Part shown: positions 1 to 8,145 of the stretch, piece after piece
Layout: each line of letters begins with the position of its first letter
How positions within the stretch are numbered: position 1 is the stretch's first letter
Assembly (NCBI GenBank): GCA_031290325.1
Contig: JAITNU010000205.1
Coordinates: 1-15,819, forward strand
Source of the DNA: Treponema sp.
Lineage (GTDB): Bacteria > Spirochaetota > Spirochaetia > Treponematales > Breznakiellaceae
DNA: 15,819 bases
Direction of reading: 5' to 3'
The notes under the pieces: generated by a model
Told to the model about the DNA's origin: nothing
What the model saw: only the letters and a program-made list of their open reading frames with translations
Database searches by the model: none
Position numbers and translations under genes: made by a program

Positions 1-98
1 ACAGGCTACAGGCTACAGGCTACAGGCTACAGGCTACAGGCCACAGGCTACAGGCTACAGGCTACAGGCTACAGGCTACAGGCTACAGGCTACAGGCT
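1..98. repeat. Tandem heptamer array, unit ACAGGCT, 14 copies, open at the left edge
   Basis: Fourteen head-to-tail copies of the 7-bp unit ACAGGCT fill this stretch. Only the sixth copy (36-42) differs, ending in C instead of T. The array begins at the first base of the window, so its true copy number is unknown. A 7-bp unit is not a multiple of three, so copy-number change would shift the frame if the array lay inside a gene. No ORF in the window reads through it. It is a simple-sequence repeat prone to slippage, not a CRISPR array, because it has no spacers. Confidence 0.97.
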
Positions 99-188
99 AT
101 TATGGGGTCGGTGTTCACTTTGTCAAGTACCTAACAGCCTAATAACCAAATCTGCAAAAATTACTCCATTTTTCTCATCCTCTAAGGT

Positions 189-230
189 AAAAATGCCGGG
201 TGTCTCTGTTTGGAGACATACCGGCTTTTT
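189..230. terminator. Bidirectional rho-independent terminator
   Basis: GCCGG (195-199) pairs with CCGGC (221-225) and TGTCTC (201-206) pairs with GAGACA (213-218), leaving a small internal bulge and a six-base loop. Five A residues precede the stem and five T residues follow it, so it would work on both strands. It probably ends a gene lying left of the window and insulates the lipoprotein gene to its right. Confidence 0.8.
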
Positions 231-313
231 ATATTTCCTCATAGAGGGAAGGCAACTTACACAGAGTTTCGTATGCCCAAATCGGTATACCGCAAAACTC
301 AAAAGGAAAAACC

Positions 314-427
314 ATGAAAACCAAACATGGACTCTTTCTCGGCTTCGCCGTCCTCCTGTTGGCGGCGATTTTTACCATAACGGGGTGTCCCTCCGACTCC
401 GATGACGACGACAATGACGGGCTTTGA
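314..427 (+). CDS. Lipoprotein signal-peptide ORF (5' part of a frameshifted lipoprotein gene)
   Basis: This 37-codon ORF begins MKTKHGLFLGFAVLLLAAI and continues to the lipobox ITG-C, with Cys25 as the predicted lipidated residue. An acidic SDSDDDDNDG linker follows, typical of spirochaete lipoproteins. AAAAGGA (301-307) sits six bases before the ATG and is a good ribosome binding site. The frame stops at TGA 425-427. The neighbouring frame, open from 402, carries on in the same acidic linker, so this is the export signal of the downstream gene separated from it by one frame. Reading GG instead of GGG at 419-421 would join them as ...DNDGFDLPG. I infer that the intact protein is a lipoprotein of about 240 residues. 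A sequencing error, a real mutation or recoding could each explain the break. Confidence 0.75.
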   Translation: MKTKHGLFLGFAVLLLAAIFTITGCPSDSDDDDNDGL

Positions 428-1043
428 TCTTCCGGGTATTACCGAAGAGGCAAGCGGGCGGCCCACCATTACGGTAACTAACGCCACCCTGGAGGGCGAA
501 GGTGCGTCCAACGTAACGATTCCGTCACAAACCATTAACGGCGGCACTTGGTCGGTAACTGCGGGGAAGTTGAACTTAACCTTGAACACACCCAGCACTC
601 AAGCAGTTTCCACTTGGCTTTCCAATGATGGAAGGCACTTTGTCGGCAGCGTCGATGGCGAGAATGTGGTAACGATAAGTGACAATACCGCGCAAATTAC
701 TTCTATAAAAGGTTTGCGCTATCGGGCTAATTCTATCGACTACTATGTAGAGAGAGCGAAGTATGAAACTGATGAGGAAACCTACATCATGGCCAGTGGA
801 ATTGCTTATGTCTATGTCAGCAAAGACGTTACCCTCAACAGAGGGCAAAAGCAGGGTGGCTTGGGAGACAGTGCGACCGTGACCGTGACCTACAGCGCCT
901 TCACTTTACCACTCAAGACTGGTTGGAATCTGGTGCAGATTGACGAAGAGCTACAGATTTACGAAGATATGAAACCGACCAGCGGTACGATGGCGGTAAA
1001 AATCGCCAACAGGAACGTCCCTTGGACTATCAAGGTCAAATGA
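402..1043 (+). CDS. Hypothetical lipoprotein body, out of frame with its signal peptide
   Basis: This 213-codon frame encodes a Ser/Thr-rich, probably beta-rich protein. I recognise no family. It ends in a basic tail (NRNVPWTIKVK), and an ITEEASGRPTITVT segment near the start resembles the beta strands of secreted proteins. The ATG at 402 has no Shine-Dalgarno sequence and lies inside the acidic linker of the overlapping signal-peptide ORF (314-427). It is therefore unlikely to be the natural start. The gene probably runs from 314 to 1043 with a one-base frameshift near 419-421. If translated only from 402, the product would have no export signal. Nothing nearby suggests its job. It is transcribed alone, convergent with the cbiB operon. 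Confidence 0.7.
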   Translation: MTTTMTGFDLPGITEEASGRPTITVTNATLEGEGASNVTIPSQTINGGTWSVTAGKLNLTLNTPSTQAVSTWLSNDGRHFVGSVDGENVVTISDNTAQITSIKGLRYRANSIDYYVERAKYETDEETYIMASGIAYVYVSKDVTLNRGQKQGGLGDSATVTVTYSAFTLPLKTGWNLVQIDEELQIYEDMKPTSGTMAVKIANRNVPWTIKVK

Positions 1044-1054
1044 TGATTGGGATG

Positions 1055-1099
1055 AACAGGAGGAAGGAATGGCGGGAACTATGTTCTCTCCTTCCTGTT
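1055..1099 (+). terminator. Possible weak terminator after the lipoprotein gene
   Basis: AACAGG plus AAGGA (1055-1060 and 1064-1068, three-base bulge between) pair with TCCTTCCTGTT (1089-1099) across a 20-base loop. It starts 11 bases after the lipoprotein stop codon. The T tract that follows is short and broken by C residues, so termination strength is doubtful. Confidence 0.3.
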
Positions 1100-1104
1100 T
1101 CCCC

Positions 1105-1121
1105 TTGTGAGCTGCTCACAA
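1105..1121. repeat. 17-bp perfect palindrome TTGTGAGC-T-GCTCACAA
   Basis: Two perfect 8-bp arms flank one central T. The arms equal the half-sites of the symmetric lac operator. It lies between two convergent gene ends, where no promoter is expected, so an operator role is not supported. It could also be a small mRNA hairpin. Confidence 0.5.
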
Positions 1122-1126
1122 AAACA

Positions 1127-1220
1127 AAGAAGAAGATTAACCGTGGAGAGCGCGGAGAATAAGAAAAAACAGGAAACATTGCGTTCTCCGTGTCCTTCCT
1201 CTGTGGTTGATCTGCTTCTT
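1127..1220. repeat. 94-bp imperfect inverted repeat (REP/MITE-like hairpin element)
   Basis: The left arm starts AAGAAGAAGATTAACC (1127-1142) and the right arm ends with its near complement GGTTGATCTGCTTCTT (1205-1220), differing at two of 16 positions. The match continues inward as GTGGAGAGCGCGGAGAA (1143-1159) against TTCTCCGTGTCCTTCCTCTGT (1184-1204), with small gaps. The centre is A-rich. Its position between convergent gene ends and its long arms suit a non-coding mobile hairpin repeat. No transposase or target-site duplication is evident. Confidence 0.65.
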
Positions 1221-1256
1221 AATGAAGACCGGATGGCTATGAACCTAGACAAACCC

Positions 1257-2237
1257 TTAGGGTATGACAAAACCTATCATATAACGGATGAGACAGGCTA
1301 TCGGCAGGAACAGTACGGTCGCAGTATACATGAGCCGGATAACCCTTGGTATATCCCCGGGTGTGACCGGTCTTAAGGCATCACCGAGTACGGGTTTCTC
1401 GTGTAATACCCCACCGTAGGAGGCGTTACCCCCCAGAGCTATGCCCAGGGAACCGGCACATACCGATTCAGGGTGGCCGCTGTTGGGGCTGGCATGTTTA
1501 CTCCGGTCCCGCCAGTATATCCGCGCCCCATGCTTTGCGTCAAGCCCAAGGATAGCCGCCCCCAGGATCATCAGCCGGGCGCTTAATCGGGCAGGCAGCC
1601 AGTTGAGGATATCGTCAAGTTGAGCGGCGGTCCTGCCAAAATCAATATACCGGCTGTTTTTATACCCGATCATGGAATCCATGGTATTGACGGCCTTGTA
1701 CAGCATCCCCAGGGCAGGGCCGCCCAGAGCCAGAAAGAACAGGGGGGCGATGACGCCGTCGGAGAGGTTTTCCGCCACGGTTTCCACCGCAGCCTTGATC
1801 ACCTGCTCCAGGGATAAATCAGCGGTATCCCTGCCCACAATCATGGACACCGCTTTTCGGGCGCCGGCCAGGTCTTCCGCCGCCGCTTTGGTATACACCT
1901 TCATGCTTTCGATATGCAGGCAGCGCAGGGCCAGAACCTGCCAGTACATGATGACTGACACCGCGAAACCGGCCCACCGGTTCAGGCCATAGGCAAGCAG
2001 CAGTACCCCGGCGGATAATGAGAAGGTCAGCGCCGTAACCAGGATCACGAGGATCGTCCCGGCCAGCCGTTCCTTACCTGGTAAAAGCCGCCGGAGAAGG
2101 GATTCCCCCTCACGTATTAAGAAGCCGATACCCCGCACGGGATGGGGCATCCACTGGGGATCCCCCAGGAGGAGGTCCAGGAAAAAACCCAGCAAGAGCG
2201 CCAGGGGGCTAAGGAAGAAAACGCTGAACCGGTCCAC
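1257..2237 (-). CDS. cbiB: Adenosylcobinamide-phosphate synthase CbiB (CobD in the aerobic pathway)
   Basis: This integral membrane enzyme attaches (R)-1-amino-2-propanol or its phosphate to adenosylcobyric acid, giving adenosylcobinamide (phosphate), in late cobalamin synthesis. Family signatures are LDLLLGDPQWMPHPVRGIG near residues 19-38, VGRDT at 134-138, ETVAENLSDGVIAPLFF at 152-168, KAVNTMDSMIGYKNSRY at 181-197, LDDILNWLPARLSA at 207-220 and SPNSGHPE at 250-257. Several hydrophobic segments are present. A GTG start at 2237 gives 326 residues, the usual family length, and lies one base past the stop of the DUF115 gene, with GGAG six bases upstream. The frame stays open to 2429, but that extension lies inside the upstream gene and is not family-like. 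It is the last gene of the minus-strand operon. No other cobalamin gene is present here. Confidence 0.93.
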   Translation of the reverse strand: MDRFSVFFLSPLALLLGFFLDLLLGDPQWMPHPVRGIGFLIREGESLLRRLLPGKERLAGTILVILVTALTFSLSAGVLLLAYGLNRWAGFAVSVIMYWQVLALRCLHIESMKVYTKAAAEDLAGARKAVSMIVGRDTADLSLEQVIKAAVETVAENLSDGVIAPLFFLALGGPALGMLYKAVNTMDSMIGYKNSRYIDFGRTAAQLDDILNWLPARLSARLMILGAAILGLDAKHGARIYWRDRSKHASPNSGHPESVCAGSLGIALGGNASYGGVLHEKPVLGDALRPVTPGDIPRVIRLMYTATVLFLPIACLIRYMIGFVIP

Positions 2238-2238
2238 C

Positions 2239-3963
2239 CTATACTCCCGTATAATCAGGGGTAAAAATGCTTTTACCTTCGCGAATACATTCCGCATCGA
2301 CACGATCAAGTATTTCGATAAAAGGATCGATTTCCGTGCGTACCCGTTTGAGAAAGGAAATATCTGTTCCCGGCGGACGCCTGCCCCCTGCTCCGGCACA
2401 TTCGGGGAAATGTGCCCATAGGTAATCACATTCGTCCAACAGGGCCTCCCGTTGTTCTGGTGAGCCAGGGACGGCCCCGGTACATATATCCTTCAGCATG
2501 ATGAGGGTGGCCCGTTCCTGGCATATAAAGGCTTTGACAGCCTGCTGCAATTCCCCTTTCACAGGAACCGGACTGTAGTGACGCTGACCAGGGACGCCTT
2601 TGAGCAGTTCCACAGCAGCTTCCGGGCTGAGGGTCTTGATACCTAAGGGCAATCCAGTATTGTCCACTCCTTCTGTTGAGTAATCCCAAAGCCGCGGTTC
2701 ACCGGCAAATTCCCGTTCAAAGAGGTCCCGATAGGTCTTCATGGCCGGATCGCTCCTGACGGAGAGGCCGGATTTTGACTGGATGGTGAAGACTCCGTGG
2801 CGAAAGGTGGCTACTTCATTGAGAATGCCCTGGAAACGGGTGTGCCGTCGCAGCCGTTCCAAGTGGCCTGGGGTGGAACGGGCGTGGTACTTATCCAGGG
2901 TGAAGGAAAAATCAATTCCACCGGTGATAACAGGACCGGAAGAAACCCGCAGGGCCAGGGCCACGGCGCTCAGTCCCACGGAACCCAGGGGCCAGAAGGT
3001 TTCCGGGAGGACCGCATGCAGGCGCTCAAAGATGCGGAGAGGGGTCCAGGGGGTGGCAAAGAGAAAGACCTGTCCCCCCAGCATGTCGCCGGTGGCGGGC
3101 AGGGCGGAAAGGTCCATGGCAAGCGGCACTTCCCAGGAACCAAGGCCGATGAAGTCCCGGAGGTTCCAGTGCTGACTTTCCAGGGCGGCTACGAGGTCAG
3201 GTTTGATGTTCCGGGCCTTGAGGCTTGAGAGGCAGGTGTCTACGCAGAGTATCTTAAAGGGTCGTGTATCAGGATCGTATAAGGCTGCTCCAAAGAAACG
3301 ATCCAGCCCTTCCAGCACCCCATCGAGAGAAGGACCTGCTCCCAGAACCAAAACAGGGCTTTCACCAAAGCAGATATCCCCAATTCCACGGGAACGGGGA
3401 ATGAGGGACAGATTACAGAGGACATTCTTACTATAGAGCCGCCCCAGCTTGACCAGGGTCAGGGCATTGCCCCAATCCAGGGCAATATCCCGTTGCAGGG
3501 CCTTGGCCAGGGATGCGTAGCGCTCTGGGAAAAGCTGCCACCCTCCGGTGAGGTGGATAGTTTCCACCCGGCGGAAGGTACGGCTCCCCCAGGTTTCCCG
3601 CATATACCCACAGAGCCCCGCCGCATCCCCGGCGGGTATCAGACGCAGTCTCGGATGATCGTTAGAAAAACTCCCCAGCCTGAACAGGGCTTCCGGGGCT
3701 GTAAGGGACAAAGCCAGGAGTTGTTCGTCAGCCTCCACACAGAGCACTGCCGAATCGTCATTGATACGGCTCAACAGCATCTCAAGACCGTACCCGTATA
3801 AGGGGGATGGGCAGAAATAAAGGGTCCGGCTGCGACAGGGAATGGAAGCGGCCAGCCGTTCAGCCTGGCCAATGGGGTCAATGCGGGAGAGCAGGGTCTT
3901 GCCTTGATATGAAACTGAACAGCCCCGGCGGGTTTCAAGCTGCCGGGGAGTAGCATCTGACAT
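2239..3963 (-). CDS. DUF115 / MptE-like protein, motility-associated (Maf) glycosyltransferase family
   Basis: A 574-residue protein with a Rossmann-like DUF115 domain at about residues 200-365. It contains the nucleotide-binding-type loop VLVLGAGPSLDG (204-215), VDTCLSSLKARNIKPDLVAALE (241-262) and VITGGIDFSF (345-354). Related proteins include archaeal MptE, a 6-hydroxymethylpterin diphosphokinase, and bacterial Maf proteins, which are linked to sugar modification of flagellins. In a spirochaete the flagellin-modification role is the likelier reading, but the substrate is inferred. The N-terminal 200 residues are less conserved, and the tail (about 480-574) looks helical. The start lies three bases after the foldase stop, without a clear Shine-Dalgarno, which suggests translational coupling. 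The stop is followed at once by cbiB. Confidence 0.8.
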   Translation of the reverse strand: MSDATPRQLETRRGCSVSYQGKTLLSRIDPIGQAERLAASIPCRSRTLYFCPSPLYGYGLEMLLSRINDDSAVLCVEADEQLLALSLTAPEALFRLGSFSNDHPRLRLIPAGDAAGLCGYMRETWGSRTFRRVETIHLTGGWQLFPERYASLAKALQRDIALDWGNALTLVKLGRLYSKNVLCNLSLIPRSRGIGDICFGESPVLVLGAGPSLDGVLEGLDRFFGAALYDPDTRPFKILCVDTCLSSLKARNIKPDLVAALESQHWNLRDFIGLGSWEVPLAMDLSALPATGDMLGGQVFLFATPWTPLRIFERLHAVLPETFWPLGSVGLSAVALALRVSSGPVITGGIDFSFTLDKYHARSTPGHLERLRRHTRFQGILNEVATFRHGVFTIQSKSGLSVRSDPAMKTYRDLFEREFAGEPRLWDYSTEGVDNTGLPLGIKTLSPEAAVELLKGVPGQRHYSPVPVKGELQQAVKAFICQERATLIMLKDICTGAVPGSPEQREALLDECDYLWAHFPECAGAGGRRPPGTDISFLKRVRTEIDPFIEILDRVDAECIREGKSIFTPDYTGV

Positions 3964-3966
3964 AGG

Positions 3967-5493
3967 TTAATCTAAGGGATAGATATACTTGAAAAAGGCT
4001 TCGGTAAATTGATCCTTCAGTTTTTCACTGTTCATGAAATAAGAACGGATGTTTTGATCCATAATGTAACTCAGCCAGTATGAAGCATAGGCGGTTTCAA
4101 TATACTCGGCGTTCGTTTCATCGGCGGGACCCTCTTCATGGGGATATAACACCACAATATGAGTGCCGATAACCAGGGGCTTCGACGGGGTATTGAGGGG
4201 GGTGGAGAACGCGGTCTGCCAGAAGTTTTCATTTGATACCGCATCGTTCAGTTCAGGTACCGAGAAGGAGCTGAGGGAGGTGAAGATGGCAACCCGTCCG
4301 TAATTGAGGGGAAGGGGACCAAAGGACTTTTTGGAAAGTCCCTTTTCCACCAGGGCTTCATCAAAACCCTGTTCATTGACCGCACGGATCAAATCCTCAG
4401 CCTGGGTGATAAAGAAATCTTCTACCTGGCCCCGTGCAAACTCCATGATATAAGAGCGGATCTTTTGCAGTACTGTCCCGATATCTGCCGGATGGGGCGC
4501 CTCCTCAGCCCTGAAGAAGGCCCACCCTGAAGGAACCTTGACAATGGCGCTGTACGCACCCTGGGCCAGGCCTATAAGGGCTTCCCGCTCCTGTGCATCA
4601 GGCACCTCGGTGGCAAGCTCGTAGGCCAGCTTGATGCCTAAGTCTCCCCCCCGGTCGGCATAGGTATCCTGGGAATGGGTTTTCGCCGCATCCTCAAAGG
4701 TCTGGGTTCCCTCCTGCACGGTGCTGAGGATCTGCCGGGCTTCCCGTTCATTCGTATTGATGGTGATCCTGGAAAGATGGGTAACCTGGAAAAGCTGGGG
4801 GTTAGCCACGGCATAGGCAGTCAGTTCCTCATCGGGATAGTCGCTCAGGGGAAAGGCTGCCATATCAAAGGTCCGTTCCGGGGACGCCATGGCCTTGATA
4901 AAAGGCGCCTCCTTTGAGGATACGCGAAGCTCCATGATATCGGTGTTGTAACGGTCCACGGCAATGCTTTCCTGGACCTGCCTCCACAGGGATATACGGG
5001 TGGTATTATCAAGCTGCCGGTACCGGGTCAAGGAAAACCGTCCGTTTTCCTGGAACTGGGGCAGTTGCGCTACTTCCCGGTCCACTACATCAGCGGGGGC
5101 ACTATACCCGGCGTTTTTCATCTCCTCCAGGACTGCAGCATGAATAACCGCTTCCTCAAAGGCGCCTCGCCAGATTTGATAGTTCACACTGAAATAGTTG
5201 CTATCATTAATCGAGGCCTGCTGATATCGGGCAATGCTCTCCCGCGCCTGGGCAAAGTAATTGCCCGGCACATAGGTAATGGGGATTTTAGCATAAGAAC
5301 CGAAACTTAAATCCACCGCAGGCCCTCCTGCGGCGGGTACAATGGCGGGGACCAATACGAAGGCGATAATGACGATTATCAGCACAACAATGGTTCCGAT
5401 AAAAATGAAAGGATTCGCCTTGAACCGGCGGATAAATTCAGCCCCCATGGAATCATTTTCCGGTGTGGACTGCTTTTTTGTCTTAAAAGCCAT
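3967..5493 (-). CDS. Membrane-anchored SurA/PpiD-like periplasmic foldase (parvulin-type)
   Basis: 508 residues. A short basic cytoplasmic tail precedes one membrane helix at about residues 29-54, and the rest should face the periplasm. The region at 80-235 resembles the SurA_N/PpiD chaperone domain. A parvulin-type peptidyl-prolyl isomerase domain spans about 236-332, with the GGDLG motif at 282-286, the segment LIGLAQGAYSAIVKVPSGW and an FFRAEEA strand. The usual parvulin RHILV strand is replaced by LSRITI, so catalytic activity is uncertain and a pure chaperone role is possible. Its likely job is to fold outer-membrane proteins or lipoproteins. AAGAGG lies upstream with rather long spacing. 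It is second in the operon, 41 bases after the spermidine-synthase-like gene. Confidence 0.82.
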   Translation of the reverse strand: MAFKTKKQSTPENDSMGAEFIRRFKANPFIFIGTIVVLIIVIIAFVLVPAIVPAAGGPAVDLSFGSYAKIPITYVPGNYFAQARESIARYQQASINDSNYFSVNYQIWRGAFEEAVIHAAVLEEMKNAGYSAPADVVDREVAQLPQFQENGRFSLTRYRQLDNTTRISLWRQVQESIAVDRYNTDIMELRVSSKEAPFIKAMASPERTFDMAAFPLSDYPDEELTAYAVANPQLFQVTHLSRITINTNEREARQILSTVQEGTQTFEDAAKTHSQDTYADRGGDLGIKLAYELATEVPDAQEREALIGLAQGAYSAIVKVPSGWAFFRAEEAPHPADIGTVLQKIRSYIMEFARGQVEDFFITQAEDLIRAVNEQGFDEALVEKGLSKKSFGPLPLNYGRVAIFTSLSSFSVPELNDAVSNENFWQTAFSTPLNTPSKPLVIGTHIVVLYPHEEGPADETNAEYIETAYASYWLSYIMDQNIRSYFMNSEKLKDQFTEAFFKYIYPLD

Positions 5494-5534
5494 GAGATTA
5501 TATACCTCTTACTTGAACTACGATAGTATTGAAA

Positions 5535-8063
5535 TCACACCATACCACGTTTGCGGCAGAGCGTCAATTCCCCTCCGTTGACCGGGAAGAGGAACCCCAC
5601 CATGAGGTATACTGCGATGCCCACCCCCAGCAGCACCGGGAATCCGCTGGATACTGCCAATATCCGCGCCAGGGCGCTTCCCGCCACAGAGAGGCCCCCG
5701 TTCATGCCCCAGGCCCAGGGCAGGAGGTTCGGCTTGTTTGCCTGCAGACTGTCAAGGCCATTGGGATAGGGTACCCCCAGGAAAAAGGCCACCGGCGCGA
5801 TCACCACAACGGATATACAGACCCGTACCGCTAAACCCGTTCCAAGAAACCGGGCAAGGAAGGGGTCCAGCCCCAGAATGTAGCAGAGCAGCCCTCCGCC
5901 GGTGAGCACACAGGCCCCCAGCACGATCCTGCTTCGGTACTGCCTGAACATCCCGCTCACCAGGTTGCCCAGGGCTGAGAAGACCAGCATCACGGTGATG
6001 ACAATACTGGCGGAATAGGTCGGATTTGAGAGGAACACCCCCAGGCGCTGGATGAGGTAGATTTCAATCAGCATGTACCCCAGACCCAGACCCGCGTAAT
6101 AGAGGATCACCCCCACCGTTCCCCTGGGATTCTTAAAGAGGTCCTTCCGGCGGCCAATCAGGGGGATGATGATCACGATACACCCAAAGATACAGGCCTG
6201 GACCAGCATCCCCAGGAGCAGCAAATACCCCCATTCTTCGGAGATATCTTCGATTTGATCCAGGTAGATGGGGAGGTTCCGCAGTTTCAGGAACCCCGAA
6301 TAGTAGGGACGGGAATCCCGGATGGGCCTGATGTCAAAGATATACCCATCTTCGAGTAAGCCCCCATCTGCGGCATTACGCTTTTCCGCAAAGAACCGGG
6401 GGATGGCTGCACGGTACATATCCGCGTTGGTAAAATGCTCCACCACCGCATCCCCTGCACCTTCAAAATGATGCCGGTACACGCCCATGAGGGTGTTGAT
6501 GTCCCGCTGGGGAAGCTCCGTCCCCGGCACGTAGAGCAGCTCAAAGGACCGGGTCTTCACAAAGGTGTTAAGCCCCGCCAGTTCCGCCTGAGTGAAGGCG
6601 CCATTCTTCACCAGGATCGTGGAGGTGGACATGAACAGCCCGAAAGCATAGAGGCGCTGTTCCGGCGCTGCCATGCCCGATTCCTTCATAGCCGCGATGA
6701 TCGTATTGAGGAGTTTGAGCACATTCCGGGGGGGATTGAGCCGGTCCCACACGGTGATCGAAAGCACTCCATCAGGTTTAAGACTGGCAAAGTATTCTTT
6801 AAAAGCCTCCACCGTGTACTTAAAGTCTTCACGGATCGCATAGCCTCCGGAATCGGAAAGTCCGATGGAATCCACGAGGCTTATCTCGATGAGGTCGTAG
6901 GCCCCCTCGTGGTCCACGCAAAAGGCCCGGCCTTCCCCCTGGATCACCTGGATACCGCCGGAACTGAGGAGGCCCCCTGAAAACCGGGACAGATTCGGAT
7001 CATCCCGGAGCAGGTGAATCATCTCCGAGGAAGGTTCTACAATATCAATGGACACAGCCCCCTTGTACCGGGCGATCTGGGCATTGATGCCGCCGCTCAG
7101 ATTGATCAAGAGCACATCCGGGTTTGCAAGCATAGGGTAAGGGGCTGCCATGGGGAGGTAGTCCATGTAAGCCTGTTCATTTTCCCGGAGTTTCCCCATG
7201 ATACCGATAGGGCCAGAACCGTCTACAAAAAGCCCCCAGTAGGGCTGGGCCGGCATGACCGGGATAACCAGGGCAGCGTTATCCGACAGGCCTGGGGCAA
7301 AATGGAAGTACTGGGAGGCGTAGACATGGTACTCCCCCCCGGGGCCGTAGGAGTGGTGGACCAGCTTGGAATCGGGGTACTTTCGCACATAACTGATGGC
7401 CTTGTAATCGGAGACCCGGATATCCCCCCAGAACAGGGTACATCCGATAGACACCAGGGTAACGCCCATCAGGGCGAGGAGCTTCTGGTTCGAGAACCGG
7501 AGGGTTGCCACATCCCCACAGATAAACAGCGCTGCGATGACGGTGAGGGCCAGAATGGGAAGGATGAGGTATTGGGGGGGGAGCAGGAACATAAAGAGGA
7601 TGATGAAAAATCCCCCGACACCGGAACCGATCATGTTCCAGAAATAGACCTGCTGTATCTGGTCCCGGAGCTTGATGAAGGCAACTCCGGTAAAGGTGGC
7701 AATAATAAAGAAGGGCAGGCCATAAATGAGGTAATAAGCCCCGATGAACCAGAGTTGCCGGGGATCAGAGGCCAGGAAGACCGGGTTAAAAGGCACCAGT
7801 TGGGCGGCGATGGTCGCCAGGGACATGCAGAGGGGAAGGCTCACGGCGCAGGCGGTCAGGATAGGACCGGCCCATTTCCGCACCCACTCATCCAGGAAGG
7901 TGAGGATGATGCCCGAAAGCCCGATACCCAGGAGGGCGGTGGAAATGACCAGGGAACCAAAATTAGACCAGCCCCCGATAGAGAAGATCCGCATCACATA
8001 GAGTTCGTAGGAGATGCTGGCGACAGAAACAAAAAACAGGGCAATCAACGTGGTGTTTTTCAT
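5535..8063 (-). CDS. Polytopic membrane protein with a spermidine-synthase-like domain
   Basis: 842 residues from the chosen ATG. The N-terminal helices (about 5-210) start with ALFFVSVASISYELYVMRIF, a typical opening for this family. A soluble Rossmann-type domain (about 215-610) follows, with LINLSGGINAQIARYKGA and IDIVEP (318-344), a loose version of the aminopropyltransferase/methyltransferase GGGxG...VE signature. Later marks are DSRPYYSGFL (583-592), then C-terminal helices (about 612-825) with GVPYPNGL and WAWGMNGGLSVAGSALA. Such membrane-fused spermidine synthase-like proteins are common, but their reaction is mostly unknown, so I do not claim polyamine synthesis. The frame is open to 8168, but those 35 codons overlap the promoter region and precede the first membrane helix. 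First gene of the minus-strand operon. Confidence 0.82.
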   Translation of the reverse strand: MKNTTLIALFFVSVASISYELYVMRIFSIGGWSNFGSLVISTALLGIGLSGIILTFLDEWVRKWAGPILTACAVSLPLCMSLATIAAQLVPFNPVFLASDPRQLWFIGAYYLIYGLPFFIIATFTGVAFIKLRDQIQQVYFWNMIGSGVGGFFIILFMFLLPPQYLILPILALTVIAALFICGDVATLRFSNQKLLALMGVTLVSIGCTLFWGDIRVSDYKAISYVRKYPDSKLVHHSYGPGGEYHVYASQYFHFAPGLSDNAALVIPVMPAQPYWGLFVDGSGPIGIMGKLRENEQAYMDYLPMAAPYPMLANPDVLLINLSGGINAQIARYKGAVSIDIVEPSSEMIHLLRDDPNLSRFSGGLLSSGGIQVIQGEGRAFCVDHEGAYDLIEISLVDSIGLSDSGGYAIREDFKYTVEAFKEYFASLKPDGVLSITVWDRLNPPRNVLKLLNTIIAAMKESGMAAPEQRLYAFGLFMSTSTILVKNGAFTQAELAGLNTFVKTRSFELLYVPGTELPQRDINTLMGVYRHHFEGAGDAVVEHFTNADMYRAAIPRFFAEKRNAADGGLLEDGYIFDIRPIRDSRPYYSGFLKLRNLPIYLDQIEDISEEWGYLLLLGMLVQACIFGCIVIIIPLIGRRKDLFKNPRGTVGVILYYAGLGLGYMLIEIYLIQRLGVFLSNPTYSASIVITVMLVFSALGNLVSGMFRQYRSRIVLGACVLTGGGLLCYILGLDPFLARFLGTGLAVRVCISVVVIAPVAFFLGVPYPNGLDSLQANKPNLLPWAWGMNGGLSVAGSALARILAVSSGFPVLLGVGIAVYLMVGFLFPVNGGELTLCRKRGMV

Positions 8064-8072
8064 GAGGCTTTC

Positions 8073-8101
8073 AGTATAGCAAGGGGAATGATTATGCTCA
8101 A
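8073..8101 (-). promoter_or_regulatory. Candidate sigma70 promoter for the minus-strand operon
   Basis: Read on the minus strand, TTGAGC (8101-8096) and TATACT (8078-8073) are separated by 17 bases. Transcription would begin near 8066, only a few bases before the ATG at 8063. That start has no clear Shine-Dalgarno, so the mRNA could be nearly leaderless. Confidence 0.5.
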
Positions 8102-8145
8102 TCCGCAGCCAGAACTGGTTTTTTTTCAAATTTTGCAGTTTTCGC

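Noticed and set aside
1..98. CRISPR array
   Set aside because: Units are 7 bp and contiguous, with no spacers and no cas genes.
1105..1121. LacI-family operator
   Set aside because: The arms look like lac half-sites, but the site is between two gene 3' ends with no promoter nearby.
2238..2429. Longer CbiB start at 2429 (390 residues)
   Set aside because: The extension lies within the DUF115 gene and exceeds family length. GTG 2237 has a ribosome binding site and gives 326 residues.
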